Below are positions 8,710 to 19,866 of a stretch of DNA of 64,000 bases, piece after piece. Numbering within the stretch: the stretch's first letter is position 1; each line of letters starts with the position of its first letter. The notes under the pieces were generated by a model that saw only the letters and a program-made list of their open reading frames with translations, did no database searches and had not been told where the DNA came from. Source of the DNA: Thiocapsa marina 5811 (GTDB lineage: Bacteria; Pseudomonadota; Gammaproteobacteria; Chromatiales; Chromatiaceae). Both the position numbers and the translations under genes were made by a program. The stretch lies in assembly GCF_000223985.1 (NCBI RefSeq), contig NZ_AFWV01000014.1, positions 62,001 through 126,000 of the forward strand. Direction: 5' to 3'.

Positions 8710-11700
8710 TTATCCGTCGAGACGCGCCGCAGGCATCGCCGACGGGCCCGGGCGGCCGAACAAATAGCCCTGAAAGGCACGGCAGCCATGTCCGGCCAAC
8801 CAATCTCGTTGAGCTTCGGTCTCGACCCCTTCGGCGATGACATCGAGTGCGAAGGTTTCACCCAAGGCGATGATGGTCCGCGCGATCGCCGCATCGTTCG
8901 CATTGGTCCCGAGATCCCGCACGAAGGAAAGATCGATCTTGAGCTCCTTCAACGGCAGCTGTCCGAGATCGTTCAGAGAGGAATAGCCGGTTCCGAAATC
9001 ATCGAGCGCGAAACTGATGCCCCGCGCCCCGAGCAGCGACATCTTCGCGATCGTCGCGTCGCGGTCGTCCAGCAAAAGATTCTCGGTGATCTCGAGCTTC
9101 AATCGATTGGGATTGCATCCGTGGCGATCGACCGCGGCGAGGACCTGCTCGACGAAATCCGGATGATGAAACTGCAGCGCACTGATATTGATCGCAAGCG
9201 TCAGACCGGCTGTTTCGGGCCGTTCGGACCACGCCGCCAGTTGCACACAGGCCATTTCCAAGACCCACCGACCCAGGGGCAAGATCGTCGCGGTCTCCTC
9301 GGCCAATCGGATGAAATCAGCCGGCTCGAGCAGTCCACGTTGCGGGTGTTGCCAGCGCAGAAATCCCTCCGCGCCGGTCACCAACCCCGCCACGTCGACC
9401 TGGCTTTGGTAATGAAGGAGAAACTCGCCGTGCTCCAAGCCGTGGCGCAGGCTCGTGGCGAGCGCTGCCCGAGCGGACACCTCCACCTGCATCTGCGGGT
9501 CGAAAAAACGCAGTGTGTCGCGCCCCGCCGCCTTGGCCCGGTACATGGCCATGTCGGCCTGCTTCATCAACTCCTCGACGCTCTTGGCGTGTCGCCCGAA
9601 GAGGGCGACACCCATGCTGGCCGAGCACCGATACTCGCGATGTTCAAACTCGCAGGGCGCACGCAGTGCTGCGAGCAGCTTTTTGGCAAGCACCTCCGCC
9701 TGGGACGCGGCCTCGTGCGTTCGAGCACTCAATCGCTCCAACATGACGACGAATTCATCGCCGCCGAGACGGGCGAGGGTGTCGGATTCGCGGATACACG
9801 AGGCGAGGCGCTTGGCCACCTGACGCAACAACCGATCGCCCTGATCGTGTCCCTGGGTATCGTTGAGCGTCTTGAAGTCGTCCAGATCGATGAAGATCAG
9901 AGCACCCGTGCGATGGTTGCGTCGGCTCGCCGCGATCGCGCGCTCGAGTCGATCCATCAGCAGCCGGCGGTTGGGCAGGCCCGTGAGCGGATCGAAAAAC
10001 GCGAGATGCTTGATCGCCTCTTCGGCCCGGAGTCGCTCGGTCGTATCCGTGACCAGCGCGACGAAGCGCGGCTCCACGCCGAGGAGCTGCAGGCGAATCT
10101 CGGCGGGGTAGCAGCTGCCGTTCTTGCGCCGATGCCGTGTCTCCAACACAACCTGGCTCTTGCTTCCTGCACGCAGCGGATCGAGCAAACGCGAAAAGGT
10201 CGGCTGATCATAATCCGGCATCAGATCCAATGGGGTCATCCGCAGGAGCTCGTCCATCCCGTAACCCAGGTTGGCGCGGGCGCCCTGATTGACCTGCTCG
10301 AAGCACAAGCGCTCCGGATCGAAGACATAGACCTCGGTCTGTGCCTTCTCGACGATCTCCCCGAGGCGACTGAGCGAGTCACTGGCCGCGCGCCGCGCGG
10401 AGATATCGGTGGTTGTTCCGATCATCCGCAGGGGCGTGCCGTCCGCGGCGCGCTCGACCACCTTGCCGCGCCCCAGAGTCCACAGGTAGAGGCCGTCTCG
10501 GCGTCGCAGCCTGTGCTCATGGTGAAAGGCCGCTGCGCGGCCACAAAGGTGATGGTCGATTGCATCGGTCAACGCCTGGACGTCCTCCGGATGCAACCGC
10601 TCCTTCCAGGCGTCGAGCCGTTCGCAGATGTCCTCCTCGCCGAGCCCCAGGATGCTCTTCCAGCGGGTCGAATAGAAGACCTTGCCGGTACGCAAATCCC
10701 AGTCCCAGACGCCGGCATCGCTGCCCTCGAGCGCAAATTTCCAGCGCTCTTCCGCGTCTGCCAGCTCGGCGATCGCCGCGTAATGATCGAGCGCGTAGGA
10801 GATATCCCGGGCCAGCTCGGCCAGCAAATCACGTGCGTCGTCGTCCAAGACGTCGCGTTCGCACGCATAGACGCTCAAGACCGCAAACACCCGCCCGCGC
10901 ATCGTCAGCGGAAGCGATGCCGAGGCTTGCCAACCGAAGCGTCGCGCCGACGCATGCCATGGCCGGGTGACCGGATCGGCTTGGAGGTCGAGGCTCCAAT
11001 AACCCTCGGCGCCGGCCATGACGCGCGCGAGGGGCTCATCGCTCGGATCGTCCGGCCCCATCGGCGAGGACAGCCCCGCGACCAGCTCGGCTCCGCCCTC
11101 GCCTTCTACAGCCAGACACTCGATTCGAGCCTCGCCTGCTCCCGCCCCCGGTCGGCCGATCCAGGCCATATCCAGGCCGCCTTGCATCACCAGCTCGCGA
11201 CAGACGATCGGCAGCAGCGTGCTCGGATCCTCGGAATGGATGATGGCCTGGTTGCATTCGGTGAGGATGCGATAGAGCCGCGTCAGTCGTTCGATCATGG
11301 CAAGACTCTTCTTACGTGCCGTGATGTCGTGCACGCACACCACGACCCCCTCCACGCTCCCCGCCTCGTCGCGCCACGGGATATAGCTCACCTCTCCCCA
11401 GCCGGTCCTGACACCTTGCCTCGGAAGCGGTGCCTCGTACACGATCGTTTCGCCGGCGAGACACGCCTCCAGGCGTGGTGCGACCTCCCGCGCGTAGAGA
11501 TCCCCATCCATGATCTCCTCCACGCGACGACCGATCACCTGCTCGGAGGTCAAGCCCCATGAGCTCAGATAGGACGCATTGACGGCGCGATACCGAAGAT
11601 CGCGATCCAGATAGGCAAAACGGTCTGCGCTCGCCGCGATCATGCGCCGAAAAAACGCCGGTTCTCCCGTATCCTCCGGCGGGCGGCCGCATCCCTCGAA

Positions 11701-11739
11701 AACGCACTCGCTCGATGATCCCGCTCCCGGTCTGATCAC
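8710..11739 (-). CDS. PAS-GAF-PAS-PAS-GGDEF-EAL protein (dual c-di-GMP enzyme)
   Basis: A 1009-residue soluble signalling protein. It starts with GTG at 11739 behind a GGGGAGG ribosome site six bases upstream. Approximate order: PAS 30-150, GAF 155-325, PAS/PAC 330-455, PAS 460-580, GGDEF 585-750, EAL 760-1005. The GGDEF half has an intact RLGGDEF near residue 660 and an RxxD inhibitory site (RESD) five residues earlier, so it should make c-di-GMP. The EAL half keeps EITE, DDFGTGYSS (near 913) and AEGVET, but the name motif reads EGF instead of EAL (GAEGFLRW near 790). The glutamate is kept, so phosphodiesterase activity is possible. No membrane segment is visible, so it senses cytoplasmic signals. 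Confidence 0.93.
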   Translation of the reverse strand: MIRPGAGSSSECVFEGCGRPPEDTGEPAFFRRMIAASADRFAYLDRDLRYRAVNASYLSSWGLTSEQVIGRRVEEIMDGDLYAREVAPRLEACLAGETIVYEAPLPRQGVRTGWGEVSYIPWRDEAGSVEGVVVCVHDITARKKSLAMIERLTRLYRILTECNQAIIHSEDPSTLLPIVCRELVMQGGLDMAWIGRPGAGAGEARIECLAVEGEGGAELVAGLSSPMGPDDPSDEPLARVMAGAEGYWSLDLQADPVTRPWHASARRFGWQASASLPLTMRGRVFAVLSVYACERDVLDDDARDLLAELARDISYALDHYAAIAELADAEERWKFALEGSDAGVWDWDLRTGKVFYSTRWKSILGLGEEDICERLDAWKERLHPEDVQALTDAIDHHLCGRAAAFHHEHRLRRRDGLYLWTLGRGKVVERAADGTPLRMIGTTTDISARRAASDSLSRLGEIVEKAQTEVYVFDPERLCFEQVNQGARANLGYGMDELLRMTPLDLMPDYDQPTFSRLLDPLRAGSKSQVVLETRHRRKNGSCYPAEIRLQLLGVEPRFVALVTDTTERLRAEEAIKHLAFFDPLTGLPNRRLLMDRLERAIAASRRNHRTGALIFIDLDDFKTLNDTQGHDQGDRLLRQVAKRLASCIRESDTLARLGGDEFVVMLERLSARTHEAASQAEVLAKKLLAALRAPCEFEHREYRCSASMGVALFGRHAKSVEELMKQADMAMYRAKAAGRDTLRFFDPQMQVEVSARAALATSLRHGLEHGEFLLHYQSQVDVAGLVTGAEGFLRWQHPQRGLLEPADFIRLAEETATILPLGRWVLEMACVQLAAWSERPETAGLTLAINISALQFHHPDFVEQVLAAVDRHGCNPNRLKLEITENLLLDDRDATIAKMSLLGARGISFALDDFGTGYSSLNDLGQLPLKELKIDLSFVRDLGTNANDAAIARTIIALGETFALDVIAEGVETEAQRDWLAGHGCRAFQGYLFGRPGPSAMPAARLDG

Positions 11740-11908
11740 AGCACGCCTCCCCTGAATCCTGGTCTCGGCGCAGCAACCGCTTATACGCCTTGGGCTCGTC
11801 TTCCGAACCGAAACTCCGAGTAGCCTTGTACGGTATGCTCGCCGATGGCCCGTACCGGCGCAAGTCCGCGCATCGGTTTACAAGTCAGTCGATTGTACGG
11901 GCGTTGAC

Positions 11909-14900
11909 TTATCCTGCGGCATCCGGCACAACGCGATTCCGACCGGTGCCCTTCGCACGGTAGAGCTGCTCGTCGGCCATCTCGAGCAATCGTTCCGGCT
12001 TCTCCCGATCATCGGCCATCAGCACGGCCACGCCGATACTGACCGTCACATGGTCCCCGACGGGAGAATCCAGGTGCGGGACCCCCAAGTCCTCGACCGC
12101 AACGCGCAGGGACTCCGCTCGACAAACGGCCCCCTCGATGTCGCAACCGGGCAAGAGGCAAACGAACTCCTCTCCACCGTAGCGAGCGAGCAAGTCGTGT
12201 CCGCGATTGGGCACGCCGACGAGTGCTGCGGCGACGGCCCGCAGGCACGCATCACCCTCTTGATGGCCATGACGATCGTTGTAGCGCTTGAAATGATCGA
12301 CATCCAGGAGGAGCGCAGCAAGCGGCGTGCCGTCGCGTTGCGCTCGGCGCCACTCGATGTGCAAGCGTTCGTCGAAAGCACGACGGTTCGCGATGCCTGT
12401 CAGCCCGTCCAAATAGGCCATGTTGCGCAGCAGGTCGGACTGCGCCTTGAGCGTCAGATGGGTTCGAACCCTCGCCCGGACGACCGCGGGATTGGCCGGC
12501 TTGCTGATGAAATCGACGCCGCCGGCCTCGAGCGCCTGGGTTTGATCGAGCGCATCGGTCTGCGCCGTGACGAACAGGACGGGGATGTCCGTCGTCGCCT
12601 CGTGCTGTTTCAGCGCGCGGCACACTTCAAGCCCGTCCATCCCCGGCATGACAACATCGAGCAGGATCAGATCGGGCGGTGCCCGGCGACAATACGCCAA
12701 TGCCTGCTCACCGGCGATGGCCGTAAACACCTCGCAATCGTCTTGAAAGATCCGACGCATAGCTTTGATCTGCATTGGCTGGTCGTCGACGATCAACACA
12801 TGGGGGCGGCGCGAATGGGGCCAGATCGGCGCGGAGGCCTTCGAGACGCCGCTGCTCTGCGTCGCCTCGGGCTCGTCCTGACCGGCGATCGCAGCGGCGT
12901 CGCGGCGCTCGAGCGCGTGACGACGCAGACGTTCCAGTTGCGCCTGCGCCTGCTCGAGCGACGCCTTCAGCTCGATACGCATCGCGCGTCCGACAGGAAT
13001 CCCTTGACTGACGGCACCATCGATCTGCGCAGCGATTGCGTTCAATCGCACGGCGCCGACGGTTCCCGCGAGGCCCTTCAGGGTATGCAGCATGCGACGC
13101 GCGCTCGACAGGTCGTCCTCGGCTTCAAGTCGCTCGACCACCTCGGCGAGACCGCCGCTCAACTCCTTCCGAAAGCCCTCGAGAAGATTGAGATAGAAGG
13201 CCTCGTCGCCGTCGGCATATTGCCGACCCAAGTCCAGATCGAAACCAGCCAGGGTCGCAGGGAGGCGAGATCCGGGGTCGTTGCGCCGAGGAGCCGCCGC
13301 GGAGCGCCCGGGCACGTCGAGGGGCTTGAGCCAGTTCGAAAGCGTCCGATAAAGGGCCCCGCTATCGATCGGCTTGGCCAGATGGGCCGCGACCCCCGCC
13401 GCCCGTGCACGCGCGAGATCCTCCTCCATCACAGCCGCCGAGAACGCAATGATCGGCAACTGCGGGTGCCGCTCGTGAATCACTCGCGTGGCCTCGAAGC
13501 CGTCCATAACCGGCATCTGCAAGTCCATCAGCACCAGATCGAAGGCGTGCGCATCGACCATGGCCACGGCCTCGGCCCCGTTGTTGGCAAGCGTGACCCG
13601 TGCGCCGGTTCGCTCGAGCAGGCGCCTGGCCACCTCCTGATTCAAGGCGTGGTCCTCCGCGACCAGGATCGATGCACCGTCGAACCGCGGCGGGCTCGTG
13701 CGCACCGATCCGACCGTGGTGCCGCGCGGCCGCATCTGCGGCGTGCCGACAGCGAGGGGGTGCGCAGACCCAGTGTCCCCGGGGATCGCCTGCAGACGGA
13801 GGCTAAAGCGGAAGGTCGAGCCCTGCCCTCGCACGCTCTCGACACCGATCTCTCCGCCCATCAACTCCACGAGCTGTTTCGAAATCGCCAGCCCGAGGCC
13901 GGTCCCGCCATACCGACGTGTGATTCCCGACTCCACCTGGCTGAAGCTGGCGAACAACAACCCCAGCTTGTCCGCCGGGATGCCGATACCGGTGTCGCGC
14001 ACCGAGAAGCCCAGCAAAACCGCATCCGGGGCCGGGACCGCGTTCCCCGAGCCCGCTCCCGCTGCCTGCGGACACACCTCGACCCGGACCTCGACCTCCC
14101 CGCTCGGGGTGAACTTGATCGCATTGTCCACCAGGTTCACGAGGATCTGGCGCAAGCGCCCGGCATCTCCGCGCAGGCGTGCCGGCACCTCCTCGGAAAC
14201 CTCGCAGACAAGCCGCAGCTCCTTGGCGCGGGCCCGTCGGGCGACGATCGCCTCCAGCTCCTGGAGCTGGTTGCGCAGATCGAATTCAACCAGGTCCAGA
14301 TCCAGCTTGCCGGCCTCGATCTTGGAGAAATCCAGGATATCGTTGATCAGGCCCAACAGGGAGCGGGCGCTGATTCGTGCGCTTTCGGCATAGTCGCGTT
14401 GCTCCTCGCTCAGCGCGGTATCGAGCATCAGCTCGAGCATCCCGATGACACCGTTCATCGGGGTACGGATCTCATGGCTCATGTTGGAGAGGAAGGCGCT
14501 TTTTGCGCGATTCGCGTCCTCGGCCCGCGCCGCCAGAACCGCCGCTTGCTCGGATGTCTCGGCGAGCCGCCGATTGAGGTCCAAGAGGACGCGCTCGCTC
14601 TCCTTACGCGCCGTGACGTCGCGCGCGACGGCGTAGACGCGGTCTTCATGCTGCCTGGCACGCCACTCGATCCACCGATAACCGCCGTTGCGGCAGCGAT
14701 ACCGGTTCTCGAAATTCAGCACCTCCTCGCCCGCGCGCCGTTTTTCGATCATCGCCAGGGTCGGCGCGAGATCCTCGGGATGAACCAGGTCCAGGAAGAC
14801 GCGCCCCTCGAGCTCACCGATCGGGTATCCCAGCACGCGCTCCCATTCCGGATTGAGTCGAACAAACCGGTTCTCGAGATCGGCAATACACAGAAGATCG

Positions 14901-15652
14901 CGACTGAAGGCGAAATAGCGGTCGAGCTCCTCGCTCTTCTCGCGCAGGCGTTGGCGCTCGCGCCCCAGCTCCGCTTCGGCCCGACGACGCTCGGTCAGAT
15001 CGATGACCATGGCGAGGAGCCGACACTCGCGCGGGTCGTCCGTCTCCCCGGGCAGCGCCGCCAGCTCGAGCTCGCCGAAAAAGCCCACCCCGTCGCGACT
15101 CGAAAAGGCGAGCTCGGCGACACTCGCACGACCGCCTGCGCAGGCCTGACGCATCGCATCGTAGAGGATCGACTCGCCGCTGCGATCGACAAGTCGCGTC
15201 AGATAATGGTGGCGCAGATGCCGCGTACTCAGGCCGAACAGATCGCCGGCGACACGGTTGACCTCGATAATTCGGCCGATACGATCGATGACCAGGCCGG
15301 CGATCGGCATGTCCGAGAAGAGGCGCAGATAGCGCTGTACGGCGCGTTCCGTATCCAGTTGAGCCGCACGCAGCTCGTCGTTCTGGATCTCGAGCTCGGC
15401 CTGATAGATCCGCAGGTTCTCGATCAGCTTCATCGGATCGACGTCGGACTGCGTCAGATTGCGTGTCGCCCATGCGAGATCGCCCTGCTCGAGCACCGCG
15501 CGGGCTTGCTCTTTCAGCGACGACGCCGCGTCCCGAGCCTCCCGGGTGAGACCGTCAGCCGAGCCTGCCGGCTTCGGGGTGCCGGAGCCCGTTGCCGAAG
15601 CCTTCTCGGTCGTCGAATCGGATTCGGTCCGCAGGGCATTGTCGCTGGTCAT
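11909..15652 (-). CDS. Hybrid histidine kinase-phosphorelay with C-terminal diguanylate cyclase
   Basis: A 1247-residue soluble protein containing an entire phosphorelay ending in a c-di-GMP synthase. Approximate order: PAS 100-225, PAS/PAC 230-350, HisKA with [10 protein letters not shown] (His near 393), HATPase 490-620 ([12 protein letters not shown]), REC1 665-780 (Asp in [10 protein letters not shown] near 708), Hpt 815-905 (HTLKGLAG, His near 855), REC2 950-1065 (Asp in [10 protein letters not shown] near 996), GGDEF 1075-1240 (YGGEEF near 1158). An RGHD inhibitory site sits five residues before GGEEF. All catalytic residues I can check are present. It is a paralogue of the protein at 21731-25408. 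It stands alone, with a 169-base gap to the next gene on the same strand. Confidence 0.93.
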   Translation of the reverse strand: MTSDNALRTESDSTTEKASATGSGTPKPAGSADGLTREARDAASSLKEQARAVLEQGDLAWATRNLTQSDVDPMKLIENLRIYQAELEIQNDELRAAQLDTERAVQRYLRLFSDMPIAGLVIDRIGRIIEVNRVAGDLFGLSTRHLRHHYLTRLVDRSGESILYDAMRQACAGGRASVAELAFSSRDGVGFFGELELAALPGETDDPRECRLLAMVIDLTERRRAEAELGRERQRLREKSEELDRYFAFSRDLLCIADLENRFVRLNPEWERVLGYPIGELEGRVFLDLVHPEDLAPTLAMIEKRRAGEEVLNFENRYRCRNGGYRWIEWRARQHEDRVYAVARDVTARKESERVLLDLNRRLAETSEQAAVLAARAEDANRAKSAFLSNMSHEIRTPMNGVIGMLELMLDTALSEEQRDYAESARISARSLLGLINDILDFSKIEAGKLDLDLVEFDLRNQLQELEAIVARRARAKELRLVCEVSEEVPARLRGDAGRLRQILVNLVDNAIKFTPSGEVEVRVEVCPQAAGAGSGNAVPAPDAVLLGFSVRDTGIGIPADKLGLLFASFSQVESGITRRYGGTGLGLAISKQLVELMGGEIGVESVRGQGSTFRFSLRLQAIPGDTGSAHPLAVGTPQMRPRGTTVGSVRTSPPRFDGASILVAEDHALNQEVARRLLERTGARVTLANNGAEAVAMVDAHAFDLVLMDLQMPVMDGFEATRVIHERHPQLPIIAFSAAVMEEDLARARAAGVAAHLAKPIDSGALYRTLSNWLKPLDVPGRSAAAPRRNDPGSRLPATLAGFDLDLGRQYADGDEAFYLNLLEGFRKELSGGLAEVVERLEAEDDLSSARRMLHTLKGLAGTVGAVRLNAIAAQIDGAVSQGIPVGRAMRIELKASLEQAQAQLERLRRHALERRDAAAIAGQDEPEATQSSGVSKASAPIWPHSRRPHVLIVDDQPMQIKAMRRIFQDDCEVFTAIAGEQALAYCRRAPPDLILLDVVMPGMDGLEVCRALKQHEATTDIPVLFVTAQTDALDQTQALEAGGVDFISKPANPAVVRARVRTHLTLKAQSDLLRNMAYLDGLTGIANRRAFDERLHIEWRRAQRDGTPLAALLLDVDHFKRYNDRHGHQEGDACLRAVAAALVGVPNRGHDLLARYGGEEFVCLLPGCDIEGAVCRAESLRVAVEDLGVPHLDSPVGDHVTVSIGVAVLMADDREKPERLLEMADEQLYRAKGTGRNRVVPDAAG

Positions 15653-15898
15653 GGGTCGATCATCCGAGGCTCTTCGTGCTCACGGCCACGACCGTCAATG
15701 GCGCGCGTGGAGCGTGCACCGCCCCGAGAGCATTCTCGACTGCTCAACGCGCGGCCGAGCGCAGCTTGCATCTGCCGACACCTTAGACCCGCCTGACCTC
15801 CCGGCCAAGCCCTACCCGGCAAAAAACAAGGTGCATTCATTGCAAAGCCAGCCGCGTGATCCGTCTCTGAAGATGCCGAAGATCCCGCCCCGCCGAGG

Positions 15899-16340
15899 TC
15901 AGGCGCGAATGACGTGAATGGAGCGCCCCCGGGGACTGATCCGGGTGGCGCTGTCGGTGCGTTCGGCGATCGGCGGCTGTCCGGCACGGCGGTCGAAGAT
16001 CACCAGCCAGCGGCTGTCCAGTCCCAAGCCGGCGAGATAGTCGTCGAGCTGGATCAGCCCCTCGGCGAGCGGATCGGGGCGGCCGTCGCGCCACACCTTC
16101 GGCTCCAGTCCCAGGGTCACCGCCCCATAGCGCAGACACAAATCCATGCGCCCCATGCCGATGGCGTATTCGCACTCCAGGGTGCCGCCGCCGTTGATGA
16201 CCCGGTGCAGGAAGGCCATGAGCACCAGATGCGGGGCGATCTCGTGATACGGGGCGCTTTTGAGCAGCGGCTCGCCGTGCCGGCGCCAGACGGCGAGGAA
16301 GGCATCGAGCAGCGCGGCCGGATCCAGTCGAGACGATCCT
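15899..16340 (-). pseudogene. C-terminal fragment of an AAA-ATPase / PD-(D/E)XK protein, probably cut by an insertion sequence
   Basis: Reading leftward from about 16340 to the TGA at 15899 gives some 145 residues with coding character: AFLHRVINGGGTLE, GMGRMDLCLRYG, LEPKVWRDGRPDP, LDDYLAGLGLDSRWLVIF. This matches the D...ExK core of a PD-(D/E)XK nuclease-like domain found at the C-terminus of AAA-type ATPases in Chromatiaceae (family knowledge, not searched). The ATPase half is absent: the frame runs straight into the upstream end of the transposase gene at 16356. No matching N-terminal half appears on the far side of the element, so a deletion accompanied or followed insertion. The ELK usually expected is EPK here. 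Confidence 0.65.
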
Positions 16341-16355
16341 GTGCAGGAGGACCCC

Positions 16356-17837
16356 ATGGCGACCATTGAACCGAGCTTGTTTGATTGGCGGGATGTCGAA
16401 GCGTGCAGCGACTTGGATCGCTTCTACCTGGCGCGGGATCATCTCCCGGATGCGCGGTTGCTGCAATACCTGGAGGTCATGCGCGGGCCTGGCCGCGACG
16501 ACTACCCGGTGGCGGCGATGTGGAATGCACTGATCGCCGGGGTGGTTTTCCAGCACCCCTCGTTGGAAGCACTGCTGCGCGAGCTGGCGCGCAACCCCGC
16601 GTTGCTGCAGGCGTGCGGCTTTGCGGTCTTGCCGATCCAGCGCAAACCCGTCACGCAGTTGGTGCGCGATCCGGCAAGCGGACGCCTGCAGGCGGTGCGC
16701 GAGGCGCCGGCCGATCCGCAGGCGGCGGTGCCCACCAGCTGGAGCTTCTCGCGTTTTCTCGCCAACGTCATTGAATTGGAGGAGACGTTGGGGATGGTGA
16801 CGGAGATGATCGGGGCCCTGCGCGAGCAGTTGATGGCGGCGTTGCCGGATTTCGGCTGTCATCTCGGCTATGACGGCAAGGCCATCGAGAGCCACAGTAC
16901 CGGGAGGACCAGTCGCACCACCGGGACAACCTCCGCTCCGGATGCCGATTGGGGTCAGCACGAAACCGGCGGGGTCGACGCGCGCACCGGCAAGGCTTGG
17001 AGCAAGGTCAAGAGCTGGTTCGGCTACGGTCTGCACCTGATCGCCGACACCCGCTACGAGATCCCCGTGGCGATGCACCTGACCCCGGCCTCCCACGCCG
17101 AGCAGCCCGAACTGCGGGCGATGATCAAGGAGCTGTTCGCCGAGACCCCCGCGTTGGCGCAGCGCTGCGGCGACTTCAGCGCCGATCGCGGTCTGGACAG
17201 CGCCGAGACCAAGGCGCTGTTGTGGGATGAGTACGGTATCCGCCCCTTGATCGACACCCGCGAGCTGTGGCGCGAGGAGAAGCAACACCCCGACGACGAC
17301 CCGTCCAAGCCGATCACGCGCCCCCTCTTCCCCGAGCGGGTCGACACCATCGTGCATACCGAAAAGGGCAGCGTCCACTGCATCTGCCCGCACACCGGCG
17401 TGCAGCGCGACTTGGCCTTCCAGGGTTTCGAGGCCGATCGCAACGCCCTGAAATACCGCTGCCCGGCCGCCGCCTACGGGCTCGACTGCCAAGGCCGCGA
17501 CGCCTGTCATCAAGCCGGCGGCGTCTCGCCCGGCGACTACGGGCGCATCGTGCGGATCCGCCTCGACGAGCACGATCGGCGCATCTTCGTGCCCACGCCC
17601 CACGGCAGTCCGAGTTGGCGGCGCGGCTACAACCGGCGCAGCGCACTGGAGCGGATCAACAACCGCATCGACAACAGCTTCGGCTTCGAGCGGCACTTCA
17701 TTCGGGGGCGGGCGAAGATGACCACCCGCGTCGGCTTGGCCCCGGCGGTCATGATGGCGATGGCCTTGGGGCATGTCCGGCAGGGGCGCATCGAACAGAT
17801 GCGCTCGTTGGTGCAACCGATTCCCTCGACCGGCTAG
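16356..17837 (+). mobile_element. DDE transposase of an IS1182-like insertion sequence
   Basis: A 493-residue transposase, intact from the ATG at 16356 behind a perfect AGGAGG (16345-16350). The N-terminal 100 residues (AMWNALIAGVVFQHPSLEAL) are of the DUF772 type. The DDE core can be followed: first Asp in HLGYDGKAIES, second in FSADRGLDSAETKALL, and the Glu in YNRRSALERINNRI, which fits the Y-x2-R-x3-E signature. A cysteine cluster (CPAAAYGLDCQGRDAC) lies between the second and third acids. IS1182 or a related IS4/IS5-like group is the likely family. Terminal inverted repeats were not resolved; the left end must be near 16325-16350 and the right end within 17838-18080. Confidence 0.82.
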
Positions 17838-18084
17838 AGTTTCCCGTTCGGTCCTCCCGGTCAGGCCGCCGCGACGTCGCCTGCGGGCGAGGCTGTTCGT
17901 CGCCAGGACTTATTGAGAGTGGATCGCATTTGCGAGCCCTGGCGCGCTGCCGGGCGTCCGCGACGCTGTGAAAAACCCGCCGTGCCGGCCGGCTTGACCC
18001 TCGACGATGCTCACCAGGTCCGGGAAAACGCAGCAGCGCAAATGGCTCACAGCGTCCTGGCCTTGCTGACGGCCCTCCCCGTCG

Positions 18085-19866
18085 CTAGGGTCCGACCGGC
18101 TGGACCGCCCGCCAGACCACCCGCTCCAGCCCGACGCCGACCACTGCAAACAGCCGCAGATCGGTCAGGCCGTAGCGGGCCCGTAAGGCGGCGCCGTAGC
18201 GTTGCGCCTGATCCCCGGCCTCCGTCAGTTTTGCCTGGATCAATGGCAGCGCCTCCAATTGCGCCGCGGTGGATTCACGCACCTGCTCCCCGGTCAGGCC
18301 CAGATCCTTCAGGCTTAGGTATTTGAATTCCAGCAACAGATCCAGGGCCTGAAACTGCCGCATATCGGATCGGACAATCAGGCTCAGATCGCTATAGCCG
18401 TGGTCCACCTCGGTTTCCGAGACCATCATGTACAGCCGGTCATCGAACAGCAGCGTGAGAAAGGCGATCTTCACCAGCAATTCATTGGTCCAACGATAAT
18501 CCCGATTCGAGAGCACCGGGAGATAACGCTGTTCGATAAAGGCGACCAACGGGGCCAAATCGCCCTTGAGATACACGGTTTCCGCCAGACGCGGGATGGT
18601 CTGGCGATCGTCGTAGGTGGGCAGCCAGAGCTCCCGCAACCGTTCGACATAGAGCGAGCGGGCCACCAGATTGGGGATGTTCAGGATCGCCTTGCCCAGC
18701 ACGCCGCGACCGGCAAAGGTCAGGACCCCGAAGTAATACAGCAGCGAGGCCATGAACGGCTGATCCTTGACCGCGGTCAAGACGTCCGCGACGCCAAAGC
18801 GCCGGGCCAGGCGCGGAATGATCACACCCTCCGCACCATTGAGCGCCTGAATCAACACCGCTTCGCCATGCGGAAGCTGCGCGATGTAAGCCAGTTTGCC
18901 GCGATCCATCGCCAGATTTTCGTCCAGCATTTCCTTTGGATAGCCACCATCAGTCTGCAAGGCTTTGAGAAAATACAGACTCAGAGTCGGGTTGTAGAGC
19001 CGCTCCCCGCCGGTTTCGCTGAAGCAGTAACCGTTGTAGAAGGTGCGCATGGTCTCCAGGGCCTCCGCCGCCGACCAGGAACCGCCTTCCACGGCCATGC
19101 GCGCCAGCACGGCGGCGATCTCCGGCTCGGTGAAACCGCACAGATCGTTGAACGTCGCTTTGAGATAGATATTCTCCCCGACGTTATAGCCGCTGGTCAT
19201 GTCGCTGAGGACGACCGGCGACACCCCGGTGATGAACACCCGATCCAGCCCTAAACCACCCGCCGCCGCTTTTACCGCCTTGAACACGGTTTTCAGCAAG
19301 CCCTCGCCATACAGGAGGGCTTCGTAATATTCTTGTTTACGGCCGGCCATCAGCACGTCGTTGGCGAAATTGTCGTATTCGTCAATCAGCAGATAGAGTT
19401 TGCGGCCGGCCGCCCGCGTCGCGCTCAGTAGCGATTCCAGCGACGAAATGGCGTTATCCGGGCGCAGCGTCACGGGCTGGGTGAGATGCGTTGCGTAATC
19501 GGCGGCAAACTGAGCCATGCGATCATTGAGATGCTGGTGCAACGCCGCTTCGATGTCCTTGATCTCTCCCTGCGCTTTGACCAGCGAGAAGTCCCATTTC
19601 ATCACGAAATACTGGTTGTGCCGTGGCGTGGGATTCCGGCCGATGGCCAGATGTCCAAACAGCGCCTCGAATTGCGCCGCCCGGTTCACATCGTAGTAGT
19701 GCTCCAGCATCGACAGCAGCAGGCTTTTGCCGAAGCGGCGGGGGCGGATGAAGATCAGTTGGTCCCCTGCGGCTTCGAGGAGGGGAATCCGATCGGTACG
19801 GTCCTGGTAGAAGTATCCGTCCTGGATGAGCTTGCCGAAATCGCTTAAGCCGTAAGGAAATCGCAT
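18085..19866 (-). CDS. AAA-ATPase-like protein with PD-(D/E)XK domain
   Basis: A 593-residue protein starting MRFPYGLSDFGKLIQDG at 19866; an in-frame extension to 20007 lacks similarity. Residues about 25-60 hold the family's P-loop variant RPRRFGKSLLLSML, and near residue 160 the Walker B-like LYLLIDEYDNFAND. Together these mark the AAA-ATPase-like family (PF09820). The C-terminal 150 residues contain a nuclease-like segment (QALDLLLEFKYLSL, with ExK) of the PDDEXK_9 type. Such genes are multicopy in anaerobes and phototrophs and are suspected mobile or defence elements; their role is not established. It lies beside the IS and a truncated relative, in a region of apparent gene turnover. Confidence 0.85.
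   Translation of the reverse strand: MRFPYGLSDFGKLIQDGYFYQDRTDRIPLLEAAGDQLIFIRPRRFGKSLLLSMLEHYYDVNRAAQFEALFGHLAIGRNPTPRHNQYFVMKWDFSLVKAQGEIKDIEAALHQHLNDRMAQFAADYATHLTQPVTLRPDNAISSLESLLSATRAAGRKLYLLIDEYDNFANDVLMAGRKQEYYEALLYGEGLLKTVFKAVKAAAGGLGLDRVFITGVSPVVLSDMTSGYNVGENIYLKATFNDLCGFTEPEIAAVLARMAVEGGSWSAAEALETMRTFYNGYCFSETGGERLYNPTLSLYFLKALQTDGGYPKEMLDENLAMDRGKLAYIAQLPHGEAVLIQALNGAEGVIIPRLARRFGVADVLTAVKDQPFMASLLYYFGVLTFAGRGVLGKAILNIPNLVARSLYVERLRELWLPTYDDRQTIPRLAETVYLKGDLAPLVAFIEQRYLPVLSNRDYRWTNELLVKIAFLTLLFDDRLYMMVSETEVDHGYSDLSLIVRSDMRQFQALDLLLEFKYLSLKDLGLTGEQVRESTAAQLEALPLIQAKLTEAGDQAQRYGAALRARYGLTDLRLFAVVGVGLERVVWRAVQPVGP

Noticed and set aside
8449-11562. Plus-strand open frame of 1037 codons
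   Set aside because: Antisense to the GGDEF-EAL gene; GC-rich codon bias keeps the opposite strand open.
12050-15796. Plus-strand open frame of 1248 codons
   Set aside because: Antisense to the phosphorelay kinase; no domain recognised.
15837-17816. Minus-strand frame of 659 codons across the IS
   Set aside because: Antisense to the transposase, which has all DDE landmarks on the plus strand.
16325-18080. Terminal inverted repeats of the IS1182-like element
   Set aside because: Only weak matches (such as CCAGTCGAG against CTCGACCGG) could be found, not enough to define the ends.
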